NCBI GenBank assembly: GCA_966250335.1
Contig: CBINGZ010000002.1
Location: forward strand, 162,376 to 226,375
DNA from: OLB7 sp966250335
GTDB lineage: Bacteria > Bacteroidota > Ignavibacteria > OLB7
Direction of reading: 5' to 3'
Length of the DNA stretch: 64,000 bases
The notes beneath the pieces are model-generated. The model searched no databases and was not told the DNA's origin. It saw nothing but the letters and a program-made list of their open reading frames with translations. Made by a program: the position numbers and the translations under genes. This document shows, piece by piece, positions 53,570-62,901 of the stretch. The first letter of the stretch is position 1. Each line of letters starts with the position of its first letter.

Positions 53570-55360
53570 CTACACCGCCGCCGCTTTCGCCCCCATCCGC
53601 GGAGACCTCGGCGCCCCTCCCTCCCTCTCACCGATCTGCTGACGCCACATGGCGTAGTAGAGTCCCTTCTGCTCCACGAGGTCGTCGTGGTGCCCGATCT
53701 CCACCACGCGCCCGCGCTCCAGGACGTAGATCCTGTCGGCGTGAAGCACGGTCGAGAGCCGGTGTGCGATCATGATCGTGATGACATCCCTGGCGGAGGA
53801 GACGTCACGGATGGTCTGGCTGATCTCCTCCTCGGTGAGCGAGTCGAGCGCGGAGGTCGCCTCGTCGAAGACGAGCAGATCGGGATGGCGCAACAGTGCG
53901 CGCGCGATGGAGAGACGCTGCTTCTCGCCGCCGGAGACCTTCACCCCTCCCTCGCCGATCACGGTGTCCAGACCGCGGTCGGCGCGGGCCAGCAGCGTGT
54001 GGCAGGCGGCGCGGCGGAGCACGTTCAGACATTCCTCGTCGGTCGCCGAGGGGTTCACGAAGAGAAGGTTTTCGCGGATCGTTCCGGAGAAGAGCTGTGT
54101 GTCCTGCGTGACGAAACCGATACGCTCGCGGAGCGCATCGAAGTCGATATGGTCATTGGAATGACCATTGTAGAGGATACGGCCTGACTGCGGACGATAC
54201 AAACCGACCAGAAGTTTCACAAGCGTCGTCTTGCCGGAGCCGGAGGGACCGACGAACGCGATCGTCTCGCCGATCCGCGCGTCGAACGAGATGCCGTCCA
54301 GCGCCTTCGTCGTCGCCGACTGATGCTGAAATTCCACCTTCTGAAACTCCAGTGTGGAGACGGCCCCCATCGCCACCGGATGCGCCGGCCTCGGTTCCAC
54401 GGGGGTCTCCAGAATCTCCTGGAAGTTGTTCAGAGATACTTCAGCCTCGCGATATATGTTGATGACGTTGCCGAGCTCCTGCAGCGGACCGAAGATAAAG
54501 AAGGAGTAGACGAAGAGGGAGAAGAACTGCCCGACCGTGATCGCCTGCGTGAAGATCAGATAGAGCATCAGAAAGAGGATCATCGTCCTGATGAAGTTCA
54601 CCGCCGTCCCCTGCACGAAGCTGAGGCTTCGGATATATTTCACCTTCCGCAGTTCCAGCGCCAGGATCTTCTCCGTGGTCGCGTTGAGCCGGCCGATCTC
54701 CTGCTGGGCAAGCCCCAGGCTCTTCACCAGCTCGATGTTCCGGAGCGACTCCGTGGTCGCCCCCGCCAGCGCCGTCGTCTGCGAGACGATCGTCTTCTGG
54801 AGCGTCTTGATCCGCTTGCTCAGCGAAGAGCTGAGCCATCCGATGATCGGCACCGCCAGGAAGTAGACCGGAGCGATCACCCAGTGGACGTTGATCGCGT
54901 AGATCGTCACGAAGACGATGCCGACGAGCGAGGTGAAGAAGATATTGATGAAGGTGGAGATGAGCCGCTCCACATCGGTTCTCACCTTCTGCAGCTTGCC
55001 GAGCGTTTCGCCGCTCCGCTGATCCTCGAAGACGGAATAGGGGAGCTCCAGCGAATGCTTCAGACCGTCCGAATAGATCTGCGCCCCCATCTTCTGGGTG
55101 ACCACGTTGATGTAATAGTCCTGGAAGTTCTTCGCCACGCGCGAGACGAACGCGGCGCCGACCGCCAGCCCCAGCAGACCCGCCACCCCGCGGAAGAACT
55201 GCTCCATCGTGTACTGGTCGAAACGGGTGGCGTATTCATCGATCACATGCCGGAAGATCAGCGGGTCGAGAAGGGAGAAGACCTGGTTGATCGTCGCAAG
55301 CACCAGCGCAAGCACGAGCAGCTTCCAGTACTGCCGCAGGTACGATGCAAGGATGTTCAT
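53570..55360 (-). CDS. ABC exporter, fused permease and ATPase (MsbA/LmrA type)
   Basis: 596 aa from ATG 55360. Six TM helices lie in residues ~10-300 (type 1 ABC exporter fold). The ATPase has Walker A GPSGSGKT (371-378), Q-loop TQDTQLFSG, signature VSGGEKQ (475-481), Walker B LLVFDE (495-500) and the H-loop AHRLST. It works as a homodimer or heterodimer, exporting lipids, peptides or drugs. A linear C-terminal tail (GAPRSPRMGAKAAAV) follows. Its neighbour, a BNR protein, gives no clue to substrate. Confidence 0.95.
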   Translation of the reverse strand: MNILASYLRQYWKLLVLALVLATINQVFSLLDPLIFRHVIDEYATRFDQYTMEQFFRGVAGLLGLAVGAAFVSRVAKNFQDYYINVVTQKMGAQIYSDGLKHSLELPYSVFEDQRSGETLGKLQKVRTDVERLISTFINIFFTSLVGIVFVTIYAINVHWVIAPVYFLAVPIIGWLSSSLSKRIKTLQKTIVSQTTALAGATTESLRNIELVKSLGLAQQEIGRLNATTEKILALELRKVKYIRSLSFVQGTAVNFIRTMILFLMLYLIFTQAITVGQFFSLFVYSFFIFGPLQELGNVINIYREAEVSLNNFQEILETPVEPRPAHPVAMGAVSTLEFQKVEFQHQSATTKALDGISFDARIGETIAFVGPSGSGKTTLVKLLVGLYRPQSGRILYNGHSNDHIDFDALRERIGFVTQDTQLFSGTIRENLLFVNPSATDEECLNVLRRAACHTLLARADRGLDTVIGEGGVKVSGGEKQRLSIARALLRHPDLLVFDEATSALDSLTEEEISQTIRDVSSARDVITIMIAHRLSTVLHADRIYVLERGRVVEIGHHDDLVEQKGLYYAMWRQQIGEREGGAPRSPRMGAKAAAV

Positions 55361-55509
55361 ATGGTTGTATGGTAAGATTCGGGAATCGGGATTTCGTCGG
55401 GCGAACCGCAATTTATGGCGGCGACGGGCAAAATGTGAAGCGCCCGGACGTATCAGAGGGTTTTGCGGAAGAATGAAGAAGGCGCCGGAAGGAAGCTCGC
55501 TCCCGGCAT

Positions 55510-58350
55510 TTATCTCCGCGCCACGATCATCTTCCCGCTCCGCGCATCGGTCCCGACCTTCAGGCGGTAGTAGTAGGCGCCGTCGGGAATTCCCCTCAAC
55601 CCGGGACTCGACAGGTCGACGCGGACCTCGTGCCGTCCCGCCCCCAGGCGCCCGTCGTGGAGCGTGGAAACGGCACGCCCCGTTGCGTCGAACAGTTCCA
55701 GACGCGCGTGATCGGGGCGGGCGAGCGTGAACCGGATCGTCGTGCCGGACGAGGCCGGGTTCGGGGCGTTCCCTTCCAGCGTCATCGCCGCGGAGGCGAC
55801 GCTCTCTCCGGTGCCGAGCGTCGGAAGCATTGCGGTATAGACGCCGTTGCCGTGCGTGGCGACGGCGATAAAACCGTCGGAGCTTCGCGCGTCGATCATA
55901 TCGACCACCACGTTGCCGATGGTCGAGCTCCCCTCCCGCTCCCAGACCGTGGCGTTCCCGTTCAACGAGGTCGTCGAGAAGAGGCCGACGCTCGTTCCGA
56001 CGAGATATATCGCACTACTACCCCGGTTCACGATCTCCACCCATCGGCACGAAGGGCCCGCTCCGGTTCCGTCGGGGTTCTCCTCAAGGTTCCCGGAGAC
56101 CGCCTGCCAGCTCTTCCCGGCGTCGGTCGTGGCGAAGAGGCTCACCACCTCGTAGTTGCTGAAGGCGACGACGGCCCGGTCTCCGTTCGCCGGATCGACG
56201 GCGATGCAGGAGATATACGAGCCCTTCGGGAAGAGGGGGGAGGATATGTCGACCGGAACCGGATCTCCGCTCTTCGCTCCGTCGATCCTGAGGACCTTTC
56301 CTCCCTGCGTCCCATAGTAGATGCGATGGCTCGGTGAGGAGGTCGACACGCCGAACGCCTGGATCCTTGCGTTCGCGCCGCGCGACGATTTCTGCATCCT
56401 GGTCCAGTTGAGCGCCGTGGTCACGTTGCCGACGGCCGGGAGAGCCGTCGCGTCGCTGTTGCGCCAGATGACATCCCGCTCGATCATGTAGACGATCTTT
56501 TCGTCCGAAGGATCCGGCGCGAACGGATTGACGAAGAGATAGCCGGTTCCTCCGGTCGGATCGATCCTTGCGTAATCGGCCACCCCGCCGTTCGGTTGCA
56601 CCGCGGCGCGATATGTCCACCCGAACTGCACGGAGAGATAGACCGAGCGTCCCCCGTCGACGATGGCGCAGTACGATCCGTCGTAGTCGCCGCCGACCAT
56701 GTGCCATTCGGGGTCGATAGGGTCGCCGTCGGAGAGCCATGTGCTCTGATCCTGAAGCCCGCCGATGACCATGAAGTTGCCCGGGGTCGACTGGTCGACG
56801 GCCACCGTGTAGAACTGCGTCGTCAGGTATCCGTTGTTGAGAGACCGCCACGCCACCTCTTCGGCGAGCGCGTCGTCGCTGACGTGGACCCCTCCATCCC
56901 CGGCCGTGTAGACCACGGAAGGATCGCGCTGCGAGAAGACGATGCGATGAATATCGGGATGATGGTTCGGGTAGAGATAGAGCTTGTCGATCGGATCGGG
57001 GAGCTCGTAGGTCACGTCGCGATAGCCGCCGACCCAGGCGTTCGCTCCGGCCGTGGAGAAACCGTCGACGCTTCTGTAGACATTGGTGCCGCCGATGAAG
57101 ACGACGTTCTCGTCGTCCGGCTTCACGGCGATACACATATCGTAGGAGGACTGAGGGTCGAAGTCGCCGAAGGAGCTGCCGAACGCCGGCACCGCCGCCG
57201 AGCGATCCTCCCAGCGTCCTCCGGCGCCCGCGCCGCTTCCGCTCACGTAGCTGTAGCGCCAGATGCTTCCCCAGATGTCGTCGCCGTTCCAGTTCTTCCC
57301 CCGTTTCCCCGAGCCGGGGGTATGTCCCAGGGCATAGACGACATTCTCGTTCGAGGGAGCGACGGCCAGCATCATGCGGGGACAGAGCTGGGGCCATCCC
57401 TGCGCCGGGGTGATGCGGGTCCACTCGATCCCCTCCTCGGAGCGCCAGACTCCCGACTCTCCCCCGAACCCGCAGAGCGCCGCGTAGAGCACCCCGCTGC
57501 GGGTCACCACGATATCGTTGAGCTGGCTGACCGAAGGATCGTTATGCAGCACCATCGTCCAGTTCTCGCCGCCGTCGGCCGAACGGAGGATGCCGCCGAA
57601 GACGGCGGCGTAGACGATGTCGCTGTCGTGCCGCGACGGATCGACCACGATATTCCAGATGTAGTCGGTGACCGCATCGTAGCGGTGCGGCTTCTCCGAG
57701 CCGGTGGATGTCAGATGGCTCCACGATCGGCCGTTGTCGGTCGACTTGAAGATTCCGTCTCCGATATATCCGCCCGACTGCCCGGCGGCGCTGTTGCCGA
57801 TCACCTCCCCCGTCCCGTGATACCAGATCGAGCTCTTCCCCGGCCTCGGATCCTGCGCCACACAGGTGACGCTCGGGAGCTGATCGGCGCCGGTCGTTCT
57901 TCTCCACGAACGCCCCGCATCGCTCGATCTCCACATTCCTCCCGAGGCTCCCCCCGCCAGGATCGTATCCTCTCCCGTGATATCGAGCGCCAGCGCGCGC
58001 GTCCTGCCGCCGACGGCATACGGGCCGATGCTCTTCCAGTCGAGGGCGAGCGCGGCCGATCCCTTCATGAACGACGGGCTCTCCCCGCGAACAGGGAGCA
58101 TCGCCGCGTAGTCCCGCTCCCGCGCGCGGATATCATCGGGAATCCGGCCGGTGGCCGGGCTCCGCAGACGGGTGAGCTCCCAGTCGGCGCGGGCAACAGG
58201 ATCGTCGGCGGGCTTCGAGCGGCCTGCCCCCTCCTCCCCACTCCCGCACAAGATGTTGCCGAAAAGCGCAAGCACGACACATGCGGTGGCGAGCGTCGCC
58301 GCGCAGAGAAAGGGGAGCCTGAACGACTCCCATCCGGTACGATGGCTCAT
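55510..58350 (-). CDS. Secreted BNR-propeller protein with type IX sorting domain
   Basis: 946 aa from ATG 58350. Its N-terminus has an unusually long lead (MSHRTGWESFRLPFLCAATLATACVVLALFGN), a signal peptide or anchor. After DWKSIGPYAVGGRTRALALD, the opening typical of sorted WD40/YVTN/BNR-like proteins, it carries many Asp-box-like repeats: SSDAGRSW, STDNGRSW, SADGGENW, TTDAGKSW. The C-terminus is a type A sorting domain (EGNAPNPASSGTTIRFTL ... IPDGAYYYRL). Likely a surface propeller for ligand or glycan binding; no catalytic residues are identified. It is followed within 150 bp by the ABC exporter, perhaps co-transcribed. Confidence 0.9.
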   Translation of the reverse strand: MSHRTGWESFRLPFLCAATLATACVVLALFGNILCGSGEEGAGRSKPADDPVARADWELTRLRSPATGRIPDDIRARERDYAAMLPVRGESPSFMKGSAALALDWKSIGPYAVGGRTRALALDITGEDTILAGGASGGMWRSSDAGRSWRRTTGADQLPSVTCVAQDPRPGKSSIWYHGTGEVIGNSAAGQSGGYIGDGIFKSTDNGRSWSHLTSTGSEKPHRYDAVTDYIWNIVVDPSRHDSDIVYAAVFGGILRSADGGENWTMVLHNDPSVSQLNDIVVTRSGVLYAALCGFGGESGVWRSEEGIEWTRITPAQGWPQLCPRMMLAVAPSNENVVYALGHTPGSGKRGKNWNGDDIWGSIWRYSYVSGSGAGAGGRWEDRSAAVPAFGSSFGDFDPQSSYDMCIAVKPDDENVVFIGGTNVYRSVDGFSTAGANAWVGGYRDVTYELPDPIDKLYLYPNHHPDIHRIVFSQRDPSVVYTAGDGGVHVSDDALAEEVAWRSLNNGYLTTQFYTVAVDQSTPGNFMVIGGLQDQSTWLSDGDPIDPEWHMVGGDYDGSYCAIVDGGRSVYLSVQFGWTYRAAVQPNGGVADYARIDPTGGTGYLFVNPFAPDPSDEKIVYMIERDVIWRNSDATALPAVGNVTTALNWTRMQKSSRGANARIQAFGVSTSSPSHRIYYGTQGGKVLRIDGAKSGDPVPVDISSPLFPKGSYISCIAVDPANGDRAVVAFSNYEVVSLFATTDAGKSWQAVSGNLEENPDGTGAGPSCRWVEIVNRGSSAIYLVGTSVGLFSTTSLNGNATVWEREGSSTIGNVVVDMIDARSSDGFIAVATHGNGVYTAMLPTLGTGESVASAAMTLEGNAPNPASSGTTIRFTLARPDHARLELFDATGRAVSTLHDGRLGAGRHEVRVDLSSPGLRGIPDGAYYYRLKVGTDARSGKMIVARR

Positions 58351-58534
58351 GGAGATAACGGGATGCTGGAACTCGGAGAAACGCAACGGAGGAAGGTACG
58401 GAGCGGCATACGATACGGAAAGGGAACCCGATATCCGTCGCCCCTCCTCCCGTCGATCGGGGCGGTCGACACGGCGATAGGAACGGCGTCGCTATATTCG
58501 CGCCGCATCGATATCAACCATCCGGGAACACGCC

Positions 58535-58789
58535 ATGAAGGAATGCAGTCATACGTCGGAAATCCGGGAGGTGACACCGCGCACGGCCGGATGCGAGGAA
58601 TGCCTCAGGAGCGGCATGCGCTGGGTTCATCTCCGCCTCTGCCTCATCTGCGGTCATGTCGGCTGCTGCGATTCGTCGATCGGCAAGCACGCCACCAAGC
58701 ACTTCCACGAAACCGAACATCCGATCGTGCAGTCGTTCGAGCCGGGAGAGACGTGGCGCTGGTGCTACGTCGATGCGATGTTTCTCTAG
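58535..58789 (+). CDS. UBP-type zinc finger protein
   Basis: 84 aa. It has the ZnF-UBP pattern of Cys/His ligands: CSH (4-6), CEEC (20-23), CLIC (36-39), GCC (43-45), HATKHFHETEH. UBP zinc fingers in eukaryotes bind the ubiquitin C-terminus; bacterial copies are short stand-alone proteins of unknown target. Monocistronic or with the cyclase 76 bp downstream. Confidence 0.9.
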   Translation: MKECSHTSEIREVTPRTAGCEECLRSGMRWVHLRLCLICGHVGCCDSSIGKHATKHFHETEHPIVQSFEPGETWRWCYVDAMFL

Positions 58790-58865
58790 CGATCTCACTC
58801 TTCAGCACAACGTGATCTCTTTCGACAGGATGCGCGCAGTCAACAACGAAGCGAAGGGAGTACGG

Positions 58866-60185
58866 ATGGGATGGCGCGACCTTCTCAGCGAACGGGTCGT
58901 CGACTCGGATGCGGAGTTCGAGGAGGCGTTCGCCCGCGAGATCCTCATCAGCGAACGGGTCCGGGCCCAGGTGCTCTGCGGACTCTTCATCATCTTCATT
59001 CCTCTGTCGCTCCTTCTCTTCTGGGTCAATCGGGAGAGCTACGCGAAGCACCTCCTCGCCCCCGCGCCGATGGCGCTTATTCTCGGGGTCTTCGTCCTCG
59101 GCATCCTCTACGAGTATATGGTCCAGCGGGTGGAAGGGATGTTCCTGGCCGAGGAACGTCGTCCGCCCGACCTGGTGCGATATATCAACGCGGTGATCGA
59201 GAGCTTCATCCCGACGGCGATCATGCTGGCGGGAGCGACCGCCGCGGTGCCGGTCTATACGCTGCTCGGTCCCGCCTCGGTCGCCTACTTCATTCTGATC
59301 GTTCTCTCCACGCTTCGTCTGAACCTGAAGCTCTGCGTCTTCACCGGGCTGATCTCGGCGGCGCAGTATTCGGTGCTCGCCTATACCTTCATCGATCGTT
59401 CGCGCGATCTCGTCTCCGATTCGATTCTCACCTCCCCCTCCATCTTCGTCGACAAGGGAGTGATGATGCTGATCGCGGGGGGAGTGGCGGGGTTCGTGGC
59501 GCTCCAGATCAAGATGCGGGTCTTCAACAGCTACAGACTCGTGAAGGAGCGGAACAGACTCGTCAACCTCTTCGGCCAGCAGGTCTCGCAGGCGATCGTC
59601 GATGAGATGATCCGCAACGACCTCAGCATCGGGAGCAAACGGCAGAAGGTCTGCGTGATGTTTCTCGATATCCGGAACTTCACGCCGTTCGCCGAGCGGA
59701 GGAATCCGGAGGAGATCGTTTCATATCTCAATACGTTCTTTACGCATATGATCGAGATCGTCAACAGGAACGATGGGATCATCAATCAGTTCCTCGGCGA
59801 TGGGTTCATGGCGACCTTCGGGGCGCCGGTTTCCAAGGGGGAGGATTGCGCCAATGCGGTTCGCGCAGCGGTGGAGATCGTGGAGCAGGTGCGGGAGATG
59901 AGCGCGGCCGGCAGGATTCCGGAGACACGGGTGGGGATCGGGCTTCATGCGGGGGAGGCGGTGACGGGGAATGTGGGGTCGTCGATCCGGCAGCAGTATT
60001 CCATTACGGGGAATGTGGTGATCCTGGCTTCGCGGATCGAGCAGCTCAACAAGGTCTATGATTCGCAGCTTCTGGTTTCGGGGGATGTGATCGAGGCGAT
60101 CGGGGGGCATGAGACGGCGGAGGCGGTGGGGCCCGTGCGGGTGAAGGGGCATGAGGAGGCTATTCAGATTTTTCGACTCGCTTGA
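58866..60185 (+). CDS. Membrane-anchored class III nucleotide cyclase
   Basis: 439 aa from ATG 58866, with GGGAG just upstream; an earlier in-frame start at 58656 would overlap the zinc-finger gene. The first ~220 residues hold about six TM helices (LFIIFIPLSLLLFWV, LILGVFVLGILYEY, TAIMLAGATAAVPVYTLLG, AYFILIVLSTLRL). A linker (VSQAIVDEMI) leads to the CYCc domain: metal Asp in FLDIRNFTPF and Asp in GDGFMATFG. The usual 'GDxVNxA.R' appears as GNVVILASR and the 'K..GD' Lys is replaced by Gln (NQFLGD), while the Arg is kept. It probably makes cAMP or cGMP as a membrane sensor, but activity needs testing. Confidence 0.88.
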   Translation: MGWRDLLSERVVDSDAEFEEAFAREILISERVRAQVLCGLFIIFIPLSLLLFWVNRESYAKHLLAPAPMALILGVFVLGILYEYMVQRVEGMFLAEERRPPDLVRYINAVIESFIPTAIMLAGATAAVPVYTLLGPASVAYFILIVLSTLRLNLKLCVFTGLISAAQYSVLAYTFIDRSRDLVSDSILTSPSIFVDKGVMMLIAGGVAGFVALQIKMRVFNSYRLVKERNRLVNLFGQQVSQAIVDEMIRNDLSIGSKRQKVCVMFLDIRNFTPFAERRNPEEIVSYLNTFFTHMIEIVNRNDGIINQFLGDGFMATFGAPVSKGEDCANAVRAAVEIVEQVREMSAAGRIPETRVGIGLHAGEAVTGNVGSSIRQQYSITGNVVILASRIEQLNKVYDSQLLVSGDVIEAIGGHETAEAVGPVRVKGHEEAIQIFRLA

Positions 60186-60245
60186 GAGAAGAGGAAGAGA
60201 ATTGAACAGGGAGTCACAGAGGACACAGAGTTAGGAGAAGAGAGT

Positions 60246-60356
60246 ATGGAGATTGTGGGAGTGATGTTGACGATTGTGGGGGCCGTGTTTGCGGGGGCGG
60301 GCGGGTATTTTCTGTTTACGGGGGTGCGGAATATCGTGCGGGGGGTGCGCTCGTAA
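60246..60356 (+). CDS. 36-aa TM peptide; probable severed N-terminus of the DUF3592 gene
   Basis: ATG 60246 with AGGAG 8 nt upstream. It encodes a single hydrophobic helix (VGVMLTIVGAVFAGAGGYFL) then FTGVRNIVRGVRS and TAA (60354-60356). It is in the same frame as the DUF3592 frame starting at 60366, and the residues between (GWR) join them smoothly. In the second copy of the domain a TM helix likewise precedes a SWPRERG segment, so an intact ancestral gene without the stop is plausible. It may be a nonsense mutation, a sequencing error or a real small protein. Confidence 0.5.
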   Translation: MEIVGVMLTIVGAVFAGAGGYFLFTGVRNIVRGVRS

Positions 60357-60365
60357 GGATGGCGC

Positions 60366-61238
60366 ATGACCGACGGGAGGATTGCCTTCTCGGATGTGGT
60401 GATCGATCCCCAGAGTGGGACGAGTGACGACAGAAGCTGGTACTCGACCGATATTCGATACGAGTATATCGTTTCAGGGGAGACGTTCACGGGGTCGCGC
60501 ATATCGTTCGCCGATGCGTCGTCGCAGGATCTTCGTTCGATTCAGGGGGTGACGCATCGCTATCCCGTCGGAGGGGAGGTCACGGTGCATTACGATCCGG
60601 TTGATATATCCTCCTCGGTGCTGGAGCCCGGTCTGCACGGCGGGAATGCGGTTCCCCTGATTCTCGGTCCCGCCCTGATCGGCTTCGGTCTGCTGATCGC
60701 GACCGTCGGGATGAACGGTCCCGACGCGATCTTCAAGTTCCTCGACGAGGGGACGATGTGGACGGTTCTTCCGATCGGAGGGTTCGTCGCCGGTCTGGGC
60801 GCTCTTCTTCTCGGCATCAGAACGTCGCTCCGTGCACGCGCCTCCCGCTCGTGGCCGCGTGAGCGCGGAATCGTGGTCTCTTCCGAGGTGCGCCGGGGAC
60901 GAAGCTCCTCAGGTTCGTCGGGGAGAACGACAAGCACCTATCTCTATCGCCCGGCGATAGTCTTCGAATACACCATTGCGGACCGCAGATATATCTCCGA
61001 CTCGATCTCCTTCGCCGATTATTCCTCCAGCAACAGCGGGCATGCCGAAGAGATCGTCGCCCGCTATCCCCGGGGCGCCGAGGTGGAGGTCTACTACAAC
61101 CCCCAGGATCCCTCCACAGCCGTCCTCGAACGCCGTGCGGGAGGGGGTGGATGTATATTTTTTGTGGTTGGAATGATGTTCGTTGTGATCTCGGCCCTCT
61201 TCTTTTTCGTGTTCAGGGATATCGCCACGGCTCCGTAA
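60366..61238 (+). CDS. Duplicated DUF3592 membrane protein
   Basis: 290 aa as annotated. Two DUF3592 domains (about 4-88 and 162-258) share the pattern (Y/F)EY...(G)..Y.S..ISFAD.SS..(D/G), then RYP.G.EV.VYY(N/D)P.D.S..VLE. TM helices at about 97-115, 130-150 and 262-283. DUF3592 proteins are membrane proteins of unknown function. The first domain lacks its N-terminal TM helix, which seems to lie upstream behind an in-frame TAA at 60354-60356. The GTG/ATG start at 60366 has no good ribosome binding site, which supports the interrupted-gene reading. Confidence 0.82.
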   Translation: MTDGRIAFSDVVIDPQSGTSDDRSWYSTDIRYEYIVSGETFTGSRISFADASSQDLRSIQGVTHRYPVGGEVTVHYDPVDISSSVLEPGLHGGNAVPLILGPALIGFGLLIATVGMNGPDAIFKFLDEGTMWTVLPIGGFVAGLGALLLGIRTSLRARASRSWPRERGIVVSSEVRRGRSSSGSSGRTTSTYLYRPAIVFEYTIADRRYISDSISFADYSSSNSGHAEEIVARYPRGAEVEVYYNPQDPSTAVLERRAGGGGCIFFVVGMMFVVISALFFFVFRDIATAP

Positions 61239-61265
61239 TCATCGGAACATATCGCGAATCCGATT

Positions 61266-62753
61266 TCACCCTTTCTCCCCCACAAGCCTCCCGTACACCG
61301 CCGTCAGCTCCCACAGCTTTGCCCGCAGCGCCTCGGTCAGCATTCCATCCTTCATGCGCCAGCCCCAGTTGGCGGCGCTGGTGCCGGGGGTGTTCATGCG
61401 GGCTTCGGAGCCGAGCGAAAGGAGGTCCTGCATCGGGGTTACGGCCATGCGCGCAATCGATCCGAAGGCGATACGCATCATCTCCCATGAGATGTCGACG
61501 GGTCGTTTCCCGATGTAGGCCTGGATGAACGCGCGGTCACGTTTCGGGAGCCCGGTCCACCAGCCGCAGGTGGTGTCGTTGTCGTGCGTGCCGGTGTAGA
61601 CGATGCAGTTGGGGGAGGTGTAGTTGTGCGGCAGGTAGACGTTGTCGGGAGCTGAAAAGGCGAACTGGATGATCTTCATGCCGGGGAGCCCGAACATGTC
61701 GCGCAGCGCCTCCACCTTCGGGGTGATAACGCCGAGGTCTTCGGCGAGGATCGGCGCCTCTCCGAGAGCGCTTCGCACGGCACGGAAGAACCCGGCGCCG
61801 GGGCCGGGGACCCAGCGTCCGTTGATCGCCGTCTCCTCGGCGGCGGGGATCTCCCAGTAGGCCTCGAAGCCGCGGAAATGGTCGATCCTGACAATATCGT
61901 ACAGAGTCAGAGCCGTGCGGAGCCGTTCGATCCACCAGGCGTAGCCGTCGCGGGCCATCACATCCCAGCGGTAGAGCGGGTTTCCCCAGCGCTGGCCGGT
62001 CTCGCTGAAATAATCGGGAGGGACGCCGGCAACGTGGGTCGGTGATCCCTCCGCGTCCAGATGGAAGAGGGAACGGCCGGCCCAGACGTCGGCGCTGTTG
62101 TGCGCCACGAATATCGGAATGTCACCTGTCAGTCTGATCCCCCGCTTCGCCGCCTCTCTCTTCAGTTCACCATGCTGCCGGTGGAAGAGATACTGCACGA
62201 ACCTGTGATAGCCGACCTCATCCTTCAGTTCCTGCCCCACCTTCTTCAGCGCCTTCGGGTCGCGGAGCGCGAGTTCCGGTTCCCACTCGTTCCACGGTCT
62301 GCCGTCGCGGCTCTCGGAGAGGGCGGTGAAGAGGGCGTAGTCTTCCAGCCAGGAGGCGCTTGCGGTCACGAACGCCTCGTAGTCGCGGTCGGGCTTCCAC
62401 CCATCGTATGCGGTTCTGAGCAGGCCGGTCTTGAAGCGGACGGCGGCCTCGAAGTCGACGGTTCCGACCGGGAAGAGGGGGGCGTCGGCCGGGAGCGCTT
62501 GTTCAAGGAGTCCGTCCCGGACCAGACGTTCGGGGCTGATCAGGAGGGGGTTGCCGGCGAAGGCCGAGTAGCATTGATACGGCGAGTTGGAATAGCCGGG
62601 GGGGTTCAGCGGGAGCACCTGCCAGAGGCTCTGTCCGGAAGCGGCGAGGAAATCGAGGAGGCCGATCGCCTCGGGTCCCAGATCGCCGATCCCGTAGGGT
62701 CCGGGGAGCGATGTGGGGTGGAGCAGGATTCCGCTCGATCGTGGGAATTGCAT
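61266..62753 (-). CDS. malQ: 4-alpha-glucanotransferase (amylomaltase)
   Basis: 495 aa from ATG 62753, typical for bacterial MalQ; the frame extends to 62990 but the extension is not family-like. GH77 signatures: RSSGILLHPTSLPGPYGIGDLG (5-26), GDIPIFVAHNSADVW (210-224), nucleophile Asp291 (RIDHFRGFEAYW), acid/base Glu338 (ILAEDLGVITP), and transition-state Asp391 (TGTHDNDT). It transfers alpha-1,4-glucan segments between oligosaccharides in maltodextrin and glycogen metabolism. Cytoplasmic. It is divergent from hppA. Confidence 0.97.
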   Translation of the reverse strand: MQFPRSSGILLHPTSLPGPYGIGDLGPEAIGLLDFLAASGQSLWQVLPLNPPGYSNSPYQCYSAFAGNPLLISPERLVRDGLLEQALPADAPLFPVGTVDFEAAVRFKTGLLRTAYDGWKPDRDYEAFVTASASWLEDYALFTALSESRDGRPWNEWEPELALRDPKALKKVGQELKDEVGYHRFVQYLFHRQHGELKREAAKRGIRLTGDIPIFVAHNSADVWAGRSLFHLDAEGSPTHVAGVPPDYFSETGQRWGNPLYRWDVMARDGYAWWIERLRTALTLYDIVRIDHFRGFEAYWEIPAAEETAINGRWVPGPGAGFFRAVRSALGEAPILAEDLGVITPKVEALRDMFGLPGMKIIQFAFSAPDNVYLPHNYTSPNCIVYTGTHDNDTTCGWWTGLPKRDRAFIQAYIGKRPVDISWEMMRIAFGSIARMAVTPMQDLLSLGSEARMNTPGTSAANWGWRMKDGMLTEALRAKLWELTAVYGRLVGEKG

Positions 62754-62869
62754 GTCGGTCGATCCTTCAACGATTGTGGAAGATGCGCCCGGCAAGCTAC
62801 GAAGAAGATCGAGGAGACTGCTCCCCTCTCCCGGCGGCCGTTCCCCCCGATACCTCCATATAAAATCTA

Positions 62870-62901
62870 TTTGGTGCCGGAACCGCAATCGTGTAGCTTT
62901 G
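62870..62901 (+). promoter_or_regulatory. Exact Bacteroidota promoter upstream of hppA
   Basis: TTTG (62870-62873), 20-nt spacer, TAGCTTTG (62894-62901), matching TTTG-N(17-23)-TAnnTTTG. It lies about 218 nt upstream of the hppA start, leaving a long leader. The 365-bp divergent region 62754-63118 shows no gene otherwise. Confidence 0.7.
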
